A stretch of DNA of 64,000 nt from Candidatus Contubernalis alkalaceticus (GCF_022558445.1 NZ_CP054699.1:3488001-3552000); one strand, 5' to 3'; shown: positions 1 to 9,116, numbered from the stretch's first letter. Notes: generated by a model from the letters alone, not told the origin. Translations and numbers: made by a program.

Positions 1-619
1 CGGCAATTATCCCTGCAATATGGGCAATGTCAGCCATAAGATAAGCTCCTACTTCATCAGCAATCTCCTGGAATATGCTGAAATCTATCTTCCGTGGATA
101 GGCGCTGGCTCCAGCAATTATCAAATGCGGCCTGCACTTAATAGCGGTGTCTCTAACCTTTTTGTAGTCTATCCTACCGGTATCCTTTTCTACACCATAG
201 CTGCATACTTTAAAATACTTGCCGGATATATTAACCGGGCTCCCATGGGTTAAATGTCCCCCATGGGCCAGATCCATTCCCAGTATCGTATCACCGGCCT
301 TTAACACGGTCAAAAACACAGCCGTATTGGCCGAGGCGCCGGAATGGGGCTGCACATTGGCATGGTCGGCGCCAAATATCATTTTTGCCCGCTCAATTGC
401 GATATCCTCCACCTGGTCTACGTGCTGACAGCCACCGTAAAACCTGCAGCCCGGATAACCCTCGGCATATTTGTTGGTCAGCACAGAACCTTGAGCTTCC
501 AGCACCGCCCTGCTTACAAAATTTTCTGAAGCTATCAGCTCCAGACTGCTTTGCTGCCTATTAATTTCCTTCTCTATGGCTTCATGTATTTCCTTGTCCA
601 CCAGCCGAAGAGTCGACAT
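1..619 (-). CDS. glyA: Serine hydroxymethyltransferase, N-terminal part (runs off left edge)
   Basis: Reverse-strand reading from 619 gives 206 residues with typical GlyA features: [12 protein letters not shown] near residue 25, [10 protein letters not shown], an HSGASAN segment and the ADIAHIAG motif at the window edge. GlyA is a cytoplasmic PLP enzyme converting serine and tetrahydrofolate to glycine and methylene-THF. The PLP lysine lies beyond the window. The ATG at 617-619 is preceded by AAGGAAGTGA, a good ribosome site. It is the last gene visible of a sua5-ywlE-rpiB-glyA series, the same order as the B. subtilis ywlC-to-glyA region. About 147 bp separate it from rpiB and I see no terminator there, so co-transcription is plausible. 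Confidence 0.97.
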   Translation of the reverse strand, partial: MSTLRLVDKEIHEAIEKEINRQQSSLELIASENFVSRAVLEAQGSVLTNKYAEGYPGCRFYGGCQHVDQVEDIAIERAKMIFGADHANVQPHSGASANTAVFLTVLKAGDTILGMDLAHGGHLTHGSPVNISGKYFKVCSYGVEKDTGRIDYKKVRDTAIKCRPHLIIAGASAYPRKIDFSIFQEIADEVGAYLMADIAHIAGIIA

Positions 620-766
620 CTGCTCACTTCCTTTTCCCACGCTTTATTGTTAAGCCTAAAGCCAACCAAAGGTTAGCCTGTCTCCCCTAACTAAAGAGAC
701 TAATACTGGATCCCTATTCTCTCTGTTTATAAACAGCAGGAGGTGTCCCTCTAAACTTTGATCAAT

Positions 767-1228
767 TTAGTTATTCAGTCCCCCGGTGTATTTCTTTTCT
801 ATGGCTGTGATTTTGTCAACCCGCCTCTGATGCCGGCCCCCTTGAAAACGAGAATAGAGAAATATTTCTACAATAGATAAGGCCAACCCCGGCCCCGTTA
901 CCCTTTCTCCGATGGCCAAAATATTGGCATCGTTGTGTTCCCGAGAATACCGGGCGGAAAAACAATCCCCACAAAGAGCAGCCCTGATGCCCGGCACCTT
1001 GTTACATACCATAGAAACCCCCAGGCCGGTAGAGCAGACCACAATGCCCTTTTCATATTCACCTCTAGCTACCGCCTCTGCTACCTTCAAGGTGAAGTCA
1101 GGATAATCCACACTTTCCAAATCATATGAGCCCATATCCTCATAGGTCAGGCCGTCATCCTCCAGGTACGTTTTAATCAGCTCTTTTAGTTTAAATCCTC
1201 CATGGTCACTGGCTAAAGCTATTTTCAA
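767..1228 (-). CDS. rpiB: Ribose-5-phosphate isomerase B
   Basis: 153 residues, the normal RpiB/LacAB length. It interconverts ribose 5-phosphate and ribulose 5-phosphate in the non-oxidative pentose phosphate pathway. Visible family features are the N-terminal ASDHGG loop (Asp8, His9), Cys65 in CSTGLG as the expected catalytic cysteine, REHNDAN around residue 96-102 including His98, and the C-terminal GGRHQRRVDKI phosphate-binding segment. It sits between ywlE and glyA, as in B. subtilis (ywlF). Allose-6-phosphate isomerase is a related activity, but the context supports a housekeeping RpiB. Confidence 0.95.
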   Translation of the reverse strand: MKIALASDHGGFKLKELIKTYLEDDGLTYEDMGSYDLESVDYPDFTLKVAEAVARGEYEKGIVVCSTGLGVSMVCNKVPGIRAALCGDCFSARYSREHNDANILAIGERVTGPGLALSIVEIFLYSRFQGGRHQRRVDKITAIEKKYTGGLNN

Positions 1229-1367
1229 TGGTGTATACCCTCTTTCTTAAAAACGATAGAATCTATTAACATATTATCTAAATAGACAAATACAAACAGG
1301 CAAAAGTTTTCTACTATTAATTCTTTTTTATCCCGGCTTTTTCCTGCCCTTCCGAGCCAAAAAACAA

Positions 1368-1847
1368 CTAAACTTTCCCCTTTATTTTCTGCCACAGCAG
1401 AGGCAGGATTTCTTTGAACTCCTGAATCACCCTTTCATAGGCCTTTAAAGAGAGTCCAAAAGGGTCTTCCACGTCTAATAAGGCTTGTTGGTTTCCTGAA
1501 AAACAATATTCTTTCAAAGCAAACACCCTGCCTTCCGCCAGGGGCATTAAAGCCAGCACGGTTTCCTTATGCCTCAGGGTCATAGTCAGCACCAGGTCTG
1601 CCTCTCCCACCATTTCAGGAGTAAGCATCCGGGCCCGATGGTTATCCACCTCCACCCCTTGCTCCTTCAATACCTTCCGGGCATGGACTGAGGCACCATC
1701 ACCAGGAAAAGCTGCCAACCCTGCTGACTGAATTTCCAAATTTAACTGCTCCCCTGACTGCTTACGTACCAGCTCTTCGAAAAGAGCCTGAGCCATAATG
1801 CTTCGACAGGTATTGCCGGTACAGACAAACAATATTTTTTTTATCAC
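1368..1847 (-). CDS. ywlE: Low-molecular-weight phosphatase, YwlE-type (candidate protein-arginine phosphatase)
   Basis: 159 residues starting MIKKILFVCTGNTCRS. The P-loop CX5R is Cys9-Thr-Gly-Asn-Thr-Cys-Arg15, and the general-acid DP motif is in DVEDPFGL near the C-terminus. In the family, a Thr at the fifth position of this loop (Thr13 here) is associated with phosphoarginine specificity, as in B. subtilis YwlE; most tyrosine-specific LMW-PTPs carry Ile there. The gene lies directly downstream of sua5 and upstream of rpiB, the same neighbourhood as ywlE. I infer arginine phosphatase activity from the loop and synteny; no McsB kinase is visible here to confirm it. Confidence 0.88.
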   Translation of the reverse strand: MIKKILFVCTGNTCRSIMAQALFEELVRKQSGEQLNLEIQSAGLAAFPGDGASVHARKVLKEQGVEVDNHRARMLTPEMVGEADLVLTMTLRHKETVLALMPLAEGRVFALKEYCFSGNQQALLDVEDPFGLSLKAYERVIQEFKEILPLLWQKIKGKV

Positions 1848-1998
1848 CTAAACACCCCTTACCCATATTTTAAGGAAAAACGACGATATTATCCGGCTTT
1901 TTTAGAATTCCACACCAACCTCCAGAAAGGATAGACATTTCCCGGGAAATGTTTTTCTTTCCCAGGCTTTTCCCTAAGATTGCGACAGCATATGAGCC

Positions 1999-3060
1999 TT
2001 AACGGGCTTTAATTATACGGTTTTGTGCGGCCCTGCACAGACGGTTCATCAAAGCCAGGCCCATTCCTGTTTTCTCAAAGGTTTCCGCCAGTATCAAATC
2101 CACCCCTGCGGTGTCCAACCGCCTCAGAGAATCAAACAACCGGGAGGCCATTTCCTCAGGGGAACTGCGAAAGCCCAGGACTTCTATGGCCTCTGCCCTG
2201 AAATATGCCCGGTTTTCTTCTGTAACCAAAAGCCCTACCCGCCTTCCCTTTAAACGATTTTCCCTACATATTTTTTGTATTTCTTTCACTACTCGGGAAG
2301 GTTCCCCCTCCACCAAAAACATGGGGGCCCGAGGGGCATAATGGCGGTATTTTAGTCCTGGAGAAGGAGGGGCTTCATCTTTAAATTCCATAGAATCCAG
2401 CACCTGCACCTCCCCCAGGGTCTCCTGCAGCTGTTCTAGAGTTACTCCTCCGGGGCGCAGCAGCAGAGGAACTTTATGAGTTAAGTCAAGCACAGTGGAT
2501 TCCAGCCCTACAGTACAGGGCCCTCCGTCCAACAAAAATTGGATTCGGCCAGCCAGGTCCTCCAGCACATGTTCTGCGGTGGTGGGGCTGGGCCTGCCGG
2601 AAAGATTGGCACTGGGGGCCGCTATTGGCAGGCGGGCTGTCCGAATCAGGGCCAATGCTACCGGATGTTGGGGCATTCTTAGGGCCACAGTATCCAGTCC
2701 GGCAGTGACCTCCCGGGGCACCCGAAGCCCCTTGGGAAGAACCATAGTCAAGGGTCCCGGCCAATATTTTTCCGCCAGCAACCGAAAATTTTGAGGCACT
2801 TCACTTACCAGCTCTCCCAGGCCTTCTCCCCCGGAAATATGTACTATTAGGGGATTATCCCCAGGCCTTCCCTTGGCCCGGAAAATTCGCTCCACTGCCG
2901 GGGCTGAAAAAGCGTTGGCCCCCAGACCGTAGACTGTCTCCGTCGGAAAAGCAACCAGTCCCCCCCGGCGGATAATCTCGGCAGCCTGCTGTATATCTTT
3001 TTTTGCTTTTTTTAGGTCTCTGGCGTTGGCCACCATTGTCCCTTTAACTTTACGCCACAA
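1999..3060 (-). CDS. sua5: Threonylcarbamoyl-AMP synthase (Sua5/YwlC, two-domain form)
   Basis: 353 residues. The N-terminal YrdC/Sua5 domain (about residues 20-205) shows GGLVAFPTETVYGLG, KGRPGDNPLIVHI and the APSANLSGRPSPT segment; the C-terminal Sua5 domain begins after SPGLKYRHYAPRAP. It makes threonylcarbamoyl-AMP from threonine, bicarbonate and ATP for the t6A modification of tRNAs reading ANN codons. The longest frame begins with TTG at 3060 behind GGAAGGA; an ATG at 3036 behind AAAGGG is equally possible and would shorten it by 8 residues. It heads the run sua5-ywlE-rpiB-glyA. Confidence 0.95.
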   Translation of the reverse strand: MWRKVKGTMVANARDLKKAKKDIQQAAEIIRRGGLVAFPTETVYGLGANAFSAPAVERIFRAKGRPGDNPLIVHISGGEGLGELVSEVPQNFRLLAEKYWPGPLTMVLPKGLRVPREVTAGLDTVALRMPQHPVALALIRTARLPIAAPSANLSGRPSPTTAEHVLEDLAGRIQFLLDGGPCTVGLESTVLDLTHKVPLLLRPGGVTLEQLQETLGEVQVLDSMEFKDEAPPSPGLKYRHYAPRAPMFLVEGEPSRVVKEIQKICRENRLKGRRVGLLVTEENRAYFRAEAIEVLGFRSSPEEMASRLFDSLRRLDTAGVDLILAETFEKTGMGLALMNRLCRAAQNRIIKAR

Positions 3061-3096
3061 TTTAACAGCATCCTTCCAAGTTTATTTGAATTGATA

Positions 3097-3135
3097 AAAC
3101 AAAAGCCCAGGGGTTTACTTACGTGACCCGGGGCC
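3097..3135 (-). terminator. Intrinsic terminator after the Na/Pi symporter
   Basis: On the minus strand a GC-rich stem (GCCC-c-GGGT paired with ACCC-ct-GGGC) is followed by TTTTGTTTT. It lies just past the stop of the symporter at 3164 and before sua5. Confidence 0.65.
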
Positions 3136-3163
3136 TGGAGGAACTGCGAATCGGTAGTTTTGA

Positions 3164-4768
3164 TTAAAATTCTCCCAATACCACCTGAGCGATATTGGTG
3201 GCATGGTCGGCAATCCTTTCAAAATTGCTTAGGACATCCAGATAAATTACGCCCGAAGCGGGAATACAGCTCTTCCTGTTTATTCTTTCAATGTGCTTTT
3301 TCCTCAGCCTCTTTTCCATGTTATCAACCACATCATCCTCTTCTATTACCTCCCGGGCCGCCTTAAGATCATTATGCTCAAAGGCCCATATAACCTTCTC
3401 CAACATTTTATCCACGGTCCTATGCATATCTCTCAAATCATCCAGGGCTGCCTCGGAGAAGGGAAGCCGGTCTCCCGACTTAATATCCGTCATATTGCTG
3501 ACGGTCTCGGCATGGTCACCTATCCTCTCCAGATCATTTAAAACATGCATATATCCCGTCACTGTGTTAGACTGCTCCAACGTCAGGGAGTGAACGGAAA
3601 GCTGGGACAAATAAGTCGTAATCTCCTTTTCCAGGCTGTCCAGAATATCTTCGGTTTGAGTCAAATGAGTCATAAGCTTATGGTCCTCCTTTATGAAAGC
3701 CTGCATAGAGCCTTCAACCATCTCCCGGGCCAGTGCAGCCATACGCAGGACCTCTTTCTGAGCAGAACCAATAGCTACTGCCGGGGTCTTCAGCATCCTT
3801 TGATCCAGAAATTTAGGACCGATGCTGATGGCCCCTTCTTCTCCGGGAAGAATCTTGGTTATCAGCTTCACAAAAGGATTAAAAAAGGGCAGCATCAGCA
3901 GAGTATTCGTTATATTAAAAACGGTATGGGCATTAGCAATCTGCCGGGGAACAGTATTGGCAGTCAGCATCATTAGAGAGGAAAAAGGATTTATGATAAG
4001 CAAAAAAAACAAAGATCCCATAAGATTAAAGGTAATGTGGGCCAGCGCAGCTCTCTTTCCGGAAAGGGAACTACCCATGCTGGCTAAAAGAGCAGTGATA
4101 CAGGTTCCTATGTTGGTGCCTAGAATCAAGCTCATAGCGGATTGAAAGGTGAGTAAATCCTGCAGAGATAAAGCTATAATTATTCCGGTGGCAGCGCTGG
4201 AACTCTGGATGGCCGCTGTGAACAGCGCCCCTACCATAATCCCCAGCAGAGGATTTTGTGCAAAACTAGAAATCAGGTTCAAAAAATATGGTGATTCTCT
4301 CAAGGGGCTTAAAGCCGAGGACATGGTGGTCATACCCAAAAATAATAGGCCAAAGCCCAAAATCGCCTGTCCTATATAACGTTTCAAACGTCTTTTAGAG
4401 AAAAAATTCAGCACCGCCCCAAGTCCAATGGCCGGAAGAGCTATGAACTCCAGATTAAAAGAAATCGCTTGGGCGGTAACGGTGGTCCCAATATTAGCTC
4501 CCATTATGGTTCCTACCGCCTGAGTCAAGTTCATAAGGCCTGCGTTGGCAAAACCAACAATCATTACTGTGGTGGTGCTGCTGCTTTGAACCAGTATGGT
4601 AACCACGAATCCTGTAACAACTGCCATATACCGGTTGGCCGTCAATACCTCCAGAATCTTTCGGAGTTTATCGCCGGCTGCTTTCTGCATACCGGAAGCC
4701 ATAATCTGCATCCCAAAAAGAAAAAGCCCCAGGCCCCCTGCCAGGCCCATCAATATCTGTGCGGTCAT
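3164..4768 (-). CDS. Na+/phosphate symporter with C-terminal PhoU-like domain
   Basis: 534 residues. The first ~310 form a hydrophobic transporter with the family's duplicated QSSS signatures, VQSSSTTTVM (near residue 60) and IQSSSAATG (near 190), typical of NptA/SLC34-like Na/Pi cotransporters. Residues ~335-530 form a helical PhoU-like domain with two repeats ending in ERIGDHAE and ERIADHAT. The role is sodium-driven phosphate uptake across the cytoplasmic membrane, with the PhoU part probably regulatory. It is monocistronic between a terminator and a long upstream gap shared with divergent rubrerythrin. Confidence 0.93.
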   Translation of the reverse strand: MTAQILMGLAGGLGLFLFGMQIMASGMQKAAGDKLRKILEVLTANRYMAVVTGFVVTILVQSSSTTTVMIVGFANAGLMNLTQAVGTIMGANIGTTVTAQAISFNLEFIALPAIGLGAVLNFFSKRRLKRYIGQAILGFGLLFLGMTTMSSALSPLRESPYFLNLISSFAQNPLLGIMVGALFTAAIQSSSAATGIIIALSLQDLLTFQSAMSLILGTNIGTCITALLASMGSSLSGKRAALAHITFNLMGSLFFLLIINPFSSLMMLTANTVPRQIANAHTVFNITNTLLMLPFFNPFVKLITKILPGEEGAISIGPKFLDQRMLKTPAVAIGSAQKEVLRMAALAREMVEGSMQAFIKEDHKLMTHLTQTEDILDSLEKEITTYLSQLSVHSLTLEQSNTVTGYMHVLNDLERIGDHAETVSNMTDIKSGDRLPFSEAALDDLRDMHRTVDKMLEKVIWAFEHNDLKAAREVIEEDDVVDNMEKRLRKKHIERINRKSCIPASGVIYLDVLSNFERIADHATNIAQVVLGEF

Positions 4769-4798
4769 GGTTTATTCCTGCCTTCCCCATTGAATTAG

Positions 4799-5037
4799 CA
4801 GAAATATTCTGCCATAATTCCAACTGCTGGAAAACCATCATTCAGACATAACAAATTCATTATAAATGATTGTAATTTGTTTTTCAATGACACTTTCACT
4901 ATTTTTTTTTGGGCTGAAATATACCATATCCTTAGAAAATCACCATGGTAATTGATGTTTCTAATGTTTCATGAGGGTGACTGCCCTGTAAAAGATGGAA
5001 TTATCTGACGACCATCTGAGAATAATATTAGATAATG
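4799..5037. other. Intergenic gap, no gene seen
   Basis: AT-rich spacer between the divergent symporter and rubrerythrin genes, left of repeat copy 1. Together with repeat copy 1 and the rubrerythrin promoter it makes up a 600-bp gap. I see no ORF with a ribosome site and no convincing strong promoter for the symporter. Confidence 0.5.
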
Positions 5038-5039
5038 TC

Positions 5040-5146
5040 AGTGAACTCGTTTCAGCAAGCTTTAAAATTGGTGAATCAGGGGGAGACTCTACTCCACCAG
5101 ATTTTAAGCTCCACCTACGCTAACCCTTAGAGGCGGTGGCCTTATA
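5040..5146 (+). repeat. Two-hairpin intergenic element, copy 1
   Basis: First of six copies. It starts AGTGAAC, continues through CAGCAAGCTTTAAAA, then hairpin 1 (GGGGGAG-ACTCTA-CTCCACC arms, partly decayed) and hairpin 2 (CCACCT-ACG-CTAA...TTAG-AGG, with some mismatches), ending in CTTATAAC. It lies in the divergent gap between the phosphate symporter and rubrerythrin and is more diverged than copies 4 and 5. Confidence 0.85.
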
Positions 5147-5272
5147 ACCTAACAAAAAGAGATAAATTTCAAAAAAAGAGTCCTGCCACAAAGAAATTCA
5201 GTGAATAATATGTAACTAATATCCTTTAATTTACAAGGAAGGCACATAAAGGCAATTTGCTTAATTAAGCCC

Positions 5273-5310
5273 TTGACCTTCAACCTTCGGCTGTCATATA
5301 ATAATTACAA
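5273..5310 (+). promoter_or_regulatory. Rubrerythrin promoter with PerR-box-like operator
   Basis: TTGACC (5273-5278), 18-bp spacer, TATAAT (5297-5302). The 15-mer at 5296-5310 overlaps the -10 and matches the PerR box consensus TTATAATNATTATAA at 12 of 14 specified positions (mismatches at the first and thirteenth). PerR repression of rubrerythrin genes is known in clostridia, so peroxide derepression is a reasonable inference. Confidence 0.7.
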
Positions 5311-5412
5311 GATGATAAAAGTTTTCCCTTGATCAGTTGTTTCTATCCTTGGAAAATGCAAGCAATGTTTTTAATTATTTATCTAATTTAAAAGAAAGAG
5401 GTGCAATCATTT

Positions 5413-5910
5413 ATGAAAACTATTGAAAACCTGTTGGCAGCATTTGCCGGAGAATCCCAGGCAAACCGGAAGTATTTAGCCTTTGCTAAAAAGGCCGAGA
5501 AAGAAGGATTTAAAAATATTGCCAGAATCTTCACGGCCATCGCCGAGGCAGAGACCTCCCATGCCCTAAAACATTTTGAAACAGCGGGGAAAGTGGGAAG
5601 CACCCTGGAAAACATGAAAACAGCAGTAGACGGAGAAAATTACGAAGTTACCGAAATGTATCCCGCCTTTATTGAAACTGCCAAAGCCGAAGGACAGGAT
5701 AAAGCACTAAAATCCTTTGAATACGCCATAGAGGCAGAAAAAGTCCACCACCAAACCTTACAGGAACTTAAGACCCTGGTTGAACAGGGAAATGATATGG
5801 AGGATAAACAGATATTTATGTGCCCCATCTGCGGTTGGGTGGGAACTGACCCTGCTCCAGAAAAATGTCCCATCTGCAATGCCAAATCCAAAGTATTTAA
5901 AGCCTATTAG
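5413..5910 (+). CDS. rbr: Rubrerythrin
   Basis: 165 residues from the ATG at 5413. That start has AGAGGTG 9 nt upstream; a GTG at 5401 is part of this ribosome site and is less likely to be the start. An N-terminal ferritin-like diiron domain carries FAGESQANRKY and EAETSHA (ExxH) and a second pair in EAEKVHH. A C-terminal rubredoxin domain has two CPIC knuckles, CPICGW and CPICNA, spaced as in classical rubrerythrin. The protein reduces hydrogen peroxide with electrons from reduced rubredoxin or similar donors in the cytoplasm of anaerobes. It is monocistronic, with its own promoter and a downstream terminator. Confidence 0.96.
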   Translation: MKTIENLLAAFAGESQANRKYLAFAKKAEKEGFKNIARIFTAIAEAETSHALKHFETAGKVGSTLENMKTAVDGENYEVTEMYPAFIETAKAEGQDKALKSFEYAIEAEKVHHQTLQELKTLVEQGNDMEDKQIFMCPICGWVGTDPAPEKCPICNAKSKVFKAY

Positions 5911-5940
5911 AATAATCGCTTCATCCTTTACAGGTTAAAA

Positions 5941-5986
5941 CTCCCCCATCTGTACCCTATGCATAAAGTGCAGATGGGGGAATTTT
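5941..5986. terminator. Bidirectional terminator between rubrerythrin and metY
   Basis: CTCCCCCATCTG pairs with CAGATGGGGG around an 18-nt loop. It is followed by AATTTT on plus and, on minus, preceded by the metY stop and followed by GAGTTTT. The two convergent genes share it. Confidence 0.85.
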
Positions 5987-7274
5987 ATGCTAACGCCCTA
6001 TTAAAGGCCTGATCTAAATCATAGATAAGGTCCTCTGGGTCCTCCAGCCCTATGGAAAGCCTGATCATATCCGGAGTTACCCCACAAGCCAGCTGTTCCT
6101 TCTGGGTAAGTTGGGCATGGGTGGTGCTGGCCGGGTGTATAACCAGGGACTTGGCATCAGCAACGTTGGCTAACAGCGAAAAAATCTCAAGATTATTAAT
6201 CACTTCCTTGGCCGCTTCAACCCCCCCCTTTATACCAAAGGTAAATATAGAACCGGTTCCCAAAGGAAAATACCTTTGGGCCAAAGGATAGTATTTGCTG
6301 TTCTCCAAACCAGGATAGTTCACCCACGAAACAAAAGGGCTTTTCCGCAGGAATTCTATCACTTTATTGGTATTAGCAGCATGCCTTTCAACCCGTAAAG
6401 AAAGAGTCTCCAGTCCCTGAAGGAACAAAAAGGAGTTAAACGGGCTTAAAACCGCACCGGTATCCCTAAGCAGCTGTACTCTGGCCTTTACGATATAGGC
6501 TTGAGGCCCGAAGGAATCCACATAATTCAGCCCGTGGTAGCTTGGATCCGGCTCCGTTAAACCAGGAAACCTTCCGTTCTTTGCCCAGTCAAAATTACCG
6601 GAATCAATAATAATACCGCCAATAGAAGTTCCATGGCCGCCTATAAACTTTGTAGCGGAATGAACGATTATATCTGCGCCAAATTCTATAGGCCTGATAA
6701 GGTAAGGGGTAGCAAAAGTATTATCAACAATTAAAGGAATACCTTCTTTGTGAGCAATATCGGCTACTGCTGTGATATCAATCAAGTTTATCCCGGGATT
6801 ACCAATGGTTTCTATGAAAATTGCTTTCGTATTTTTATTGACTGCCCTTTGAAAGTTTTCAGGATTGTCTGGATCCACAAAGGTTGTGTTAATCCCTAGT
6901 TTAGGCAGGGTAAAAGAAAATAGATTATAGGTGCCGCCATACAAAGTGCCGGCTGATACAATTTCATCACCTGCTCCTAAAATATTTAACAGGGCATAGG
7001 TAATGGCAGCAGAACCTGAGGCTGTGGCCAAGGCTCCTACCCCGCCTTCCAACGCCGCCATTCTTTGTTCAAAAACATCTGTGGTTGGGTTCATAATCCT
7101 GGTATAGATATTCCCTGAATCCTTCAGGGCAAACAGATCTGCTGCATGCTCCGTGCTGTCAAACATGTAAGAGGTGGTCTGGTAAATGGGAACAGCCCTG
7201 GAATTTGTAGTAGGGTCAGGCTTCTGACCGGCATGCACCTGTAAGGTGTCAAATTTAAGTTTTCTTTCACTCAT
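5985..7274 (-). CDS. metY: O-acetylhomoserine sulfhydrylase (homocysteine synthase)
   Basis: 429 residues, typical of the long MetY branch of the Cys/Met PLP family. Markers are the N-terminal [22 protein letters not shown]-type start, YTRIMNPT, the PLP lysine in [11 protein letters not shown] (about residue 209), and the C-terminal PASTTHAQL and [12 protein letters not shown] motifs. It converts O-acetylhomoserine plus sulfide to homocysteine. It starts at ATG 7274 behind GGGGGAG. It lies just downstream of a cysK-nifS-iscU run, so this segment is a sulfur-assimilation and Fe-S block. O-succinylhomoserine specificity cannot be excluded. Confidence 0.94.
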   Translation of the reverse strand: MSERKLKFDTLQVHAGQKPDPTTNSRAVPIYQTTSYMFDSTEHAADLFALKDSGNIYTRIMNPTTDVFEQRMAALEGGVGALATASGSAAITYALLNILGAGDEIVSAGTLYGGTYNLFSFTLPKLGINTTFVDPDNPENFQRAVNKNTKAIFIETIGNPGINLIDITAVADIAHKEGIPLIVDNTFATPYLIRPIEFGADIIVHSATKFIGGHGTSIGGIIIDSGNFDWAKNGRFPGLTEPDPSYHGLNYVDSFGPQAYIVKARVQLLRDTGAVLSPFNSFLFLQGLETLSLRVERHAANTNKVIEFLRKSPFVSWVNYPGLENSKYYPLAQRYFPLGTGSIFTFGIKGGVEAAKEVINNLEIFSLLANVADAKSLVIHPASTTHAQLTQKEQLACGVTPDMIRLSIGLEDPEDLIYDLDQAFNRALA

Positions 7275-7350
7275 CCTTTAATCTCCCCCTTAACTTCACT
7301 ATTTCTTTTTGTGGTCAATATTCTTATATTTTAACCTGAAATTCCTCGCA

Positions 7351-7740
7351 TTAAAAGAGATTTCCCCTTTCCCTGGCGCCCCTACTCCTGTAATCTTTAA
7401 TAGCCATATGCAGAGCGTTAGCGGCCAGGTTAGAGCAGTGCATCTTTATGGGGGGAAGGCCGTCCAGGGCTTTTGCAACAGTCTTGTTAGTAATTTTCTC
7501 TGCTTCCTCCAGGGTCCTGCCCTTCACCATTTCCGTTACCATGCTGCAGGTGGCAATGGCTGCAGCGCAGCCAAAGGTTTTAAATTTAATATCTTCTATT
7601 GTGTTGTCCTTCACTTTAATCTCAATATGCATAATATCGCCACAGGTAGGGTTGCCAACTTCACCGGTTCCACAGGCCTCCTCAATCTCTCCCACATTTC
7701 GGGGATTCTTAAAATGCTCCATTACTTTTTCGCTGTACAT
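7351..7740 (-). CDS. Fe-S cluster scaffold, IscU/NifU N-domain type
   Basis: 129 residues, starting MYSEKVMEHFKNPRNVG, a classical IscU/NifU-N opening. The three cluster-ligand cysteines are visible at Cys33 (GNPTCGD), Cys60 (FGCAAAIA) and Cys104 (KMHCS), with Asp35 beside the first. It assembles Fe-S clusters using sulfur from the cysteine desulfurase encoded 17 bp upstream. The C-terminal Nfu domain of full NifU is absent, so this is the scaffold domain alone, as commonly paired with NifS in clostridia. Ribosome site AAGGAAGGTG precedes ATG 7740. Confidence 0.95.
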   Translation of the reverse strand: MYSEKVMEHFKNPRNVGEIEEACGTGEVGNPTCGDIMHIEIKVKDNTIEDIKFKTFGCAAAIATCSMVTEMVKGRTLEEAEKITNKTVAKALDGLPPIKMHCSNLAANALHMAIKDYRSRGARERGNLF

Positions 7741-7757
7741 AATACACCCACCTTCCT

Positions 7758-8915
7758 TTATCTGCTCAAGGGAGACATCTCCCTGAGATTATTAATAATT
7801 CCGGGTAAAGCTTCTATCACGTAATCTACATCTTCTTTGGTATTATTTTTGCCCAGGGTAAGCCGTAAAGAACCATGGGCAATTTCGTGGGATAGGCCCA
7901 ATGCCAGCAGCACATGAGAAGGATCCAGGGAACCGGAAGTGCAGGCTGATCCGCTGGAGACCATTATACCGAAGCTATCCAGCATTAAGAGTATAGCCTC
8001 CCCTTCCACAAACTCAAAACAGACGCTGACATGCCCGGGAACTCGGTTTACCCAATGCCCGGTAAACCTGGTGCGGGGGATTTTGTCTAGTATTCCCTCC
8101 CTCAATTGGGACGCCAGAGAATCTAACTTTTCCCTCCTTTCCTCAAGGTTCTGTTGTGCCAGTTCAGCCGCTTTTCCAAAACCCACAATTCCTGGTACGT
8201 TCTCAGTGCCCGGCCTTATTTTCTTTTCCTGCGCTCCACCGTGAAGGTAATTTTCAATCCGTGTCCCTTTTTTTATATATAAACAACCAATCCCCTTAGG
8301 GCCATAAATTTTGTGACTGGAGGCAGACAGCATGTCAACCCCCAGCTCTCCTACATTAAGGGGAATCTTACCTGCAGTCTGCACTGCATCAGTATGAAAA
8401 ACGGCTCCTGACCGGCGGCTGATGGCCGCCAGTTCCTTTATGGGTTGTATGGTTCCAACTTCATTGTTGGCATGCATAATAGACACCAAGAGGGTATCCT
8501 CTCTAAGCGCTGCTTTTAAGACCTCCGGATCAACCAAACCATCAGGGCATACCGGCAGTACAGTCAGCTCAAAACCCTGTTTTTCCAGAAAACGGCAGGT
8601 ATCTAAAACGGCATGATGCTCCACCGCAGAGGTGATCAGGTGATTTCCCCTATCCTTATTTGTCATCATATAAGAAATAATGGCTTGATTGTCCGCTTCG
8701 GTCCCCCCGCTGGTAAAGTATATTTCCTCAGGGTCAGCGTTAATCAAGTAAGCAATCTGTTCTCTGGCTCGTTCTACAGCCCCTTTGGCCTGAAGGCCCA
8801 GGGAATAAATGCTGGATGGATTACCATACCTATCGTTATAGTAGGGTATTATGGCTTTAAAAACCTCCGGATCAACCGGAGTGGTAGCACTATGGTCCAT
8901 GTATACCTGTCGCAT
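7758..8915 (-). CDS. nifS: Cysteine desulfurase, NifS/IscS class
   Basis: 385 residues from the ATG at 8915, which follows AAGGAAGGG; a longer frame reaches 8939 but would start inside the ribosome-site region. It begins MRQVYMDHSATTPVDP. The PLP lysine is in SSHKIYGPKG (about residue 203) and the active-site cysteine in SSGSACTSGS (about residue 323). It removes sulfur from cysteine as a persulfide for the scaffold encoded next door. Two copies of a small hairpin motif precede it (8941-8987 and 9061-9109). A second, different desulfurase is at 62528-63670. Confidence 0.95.
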   Translation of the reverse strand: MRQVYMDHSATTPVDPEVFKAIIPYYNDRYGNPSSIYSLGLQAKGAVERAREQIAYLINADPEEIYFTSGGTEADNQAIISYMMTNKDRGNHLITSAVEHHAVLDTCRFLEKQGFELTVLPVCPDGLVDPEVLKAALREDTLLVSIMHANNEVGTIQPIKELAAISRRSGAVFHTDAVQTAGKIPLNVGELGVDMLSASSHKIYGPKGIGCLYIKKGTRIENYLHGGAQEKKIRPGTENVPGIVGFGKAAELAQQNLEERREKLDSLASQLREGILDKIPRTRFTGHWVNRVPGHVSVCFEFVEGEAILLMLDSFGIMVSSGSACTSGSLDPSHVLLALGLSHEIAHGSLRLTLGKNNTKEDVDYVIEALPGIINNLREMSPLSR

Positions 8916-8940
8916 AACTCCACACCCTTCCTTTCCCATG

Positions 8941-8987
8941 ACGTCCTCACGGGGCCTATAGACCCCAAGGATTTCCGCCGGTATTTG
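8941..8987 (-). repeat. cysK-nifS intergenic hairpin motif, copy B
   Basis: Minus strand: AATACCGGCGG, then AATCCTTGGGG, an 8-nt loop, CCCCGTGAGG. It forms CCT-T-GGGG/CCCC-GTG-AGG. It lies immediately before the nifS ribosome site. It matches copy A closely except in the loop, as expected for a structured element. Confidence 0.6.
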
Positions 8988-9060
8988 CTAAAATTAAATA
9001 ATTAATAACCCGACCTTAAATGTATGTGACATTCCAACTTTTAATAATAACTAATTAATG

Positions 9061-9109
9061 ACCTCCCTCAGCGGGGTCAGTAAACCCCAAGGATTCCCGC
9101 CGGTATTTC
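9061..9109 (-). repeat. cysK-nifS intergenic hairpin motif, copy A
   Basis: Minus strand: AATACCGGCGG, AATCCTTGGGG, loop TTTACTGA, CCCCGCTGAGG. It lies just past the cysK stop and has the same direction as copy B about 75 bp further on. No known riboswitch or T-box signature is visible to me. Confidence 0.6.
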
Positions 9110-9116
9110 AAAAGGT

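Noticed and set aside
2495-2794. Long plus-strand ORFs within sua5
   Set aside because: They lie opposite a clear Sua5 domain and have no family features; they are reading-frame shadows.
7275-7350. SAM riboswitch upstream of metY
   Set aside because: The gap is only about 75 bp and holds no S-box elements.
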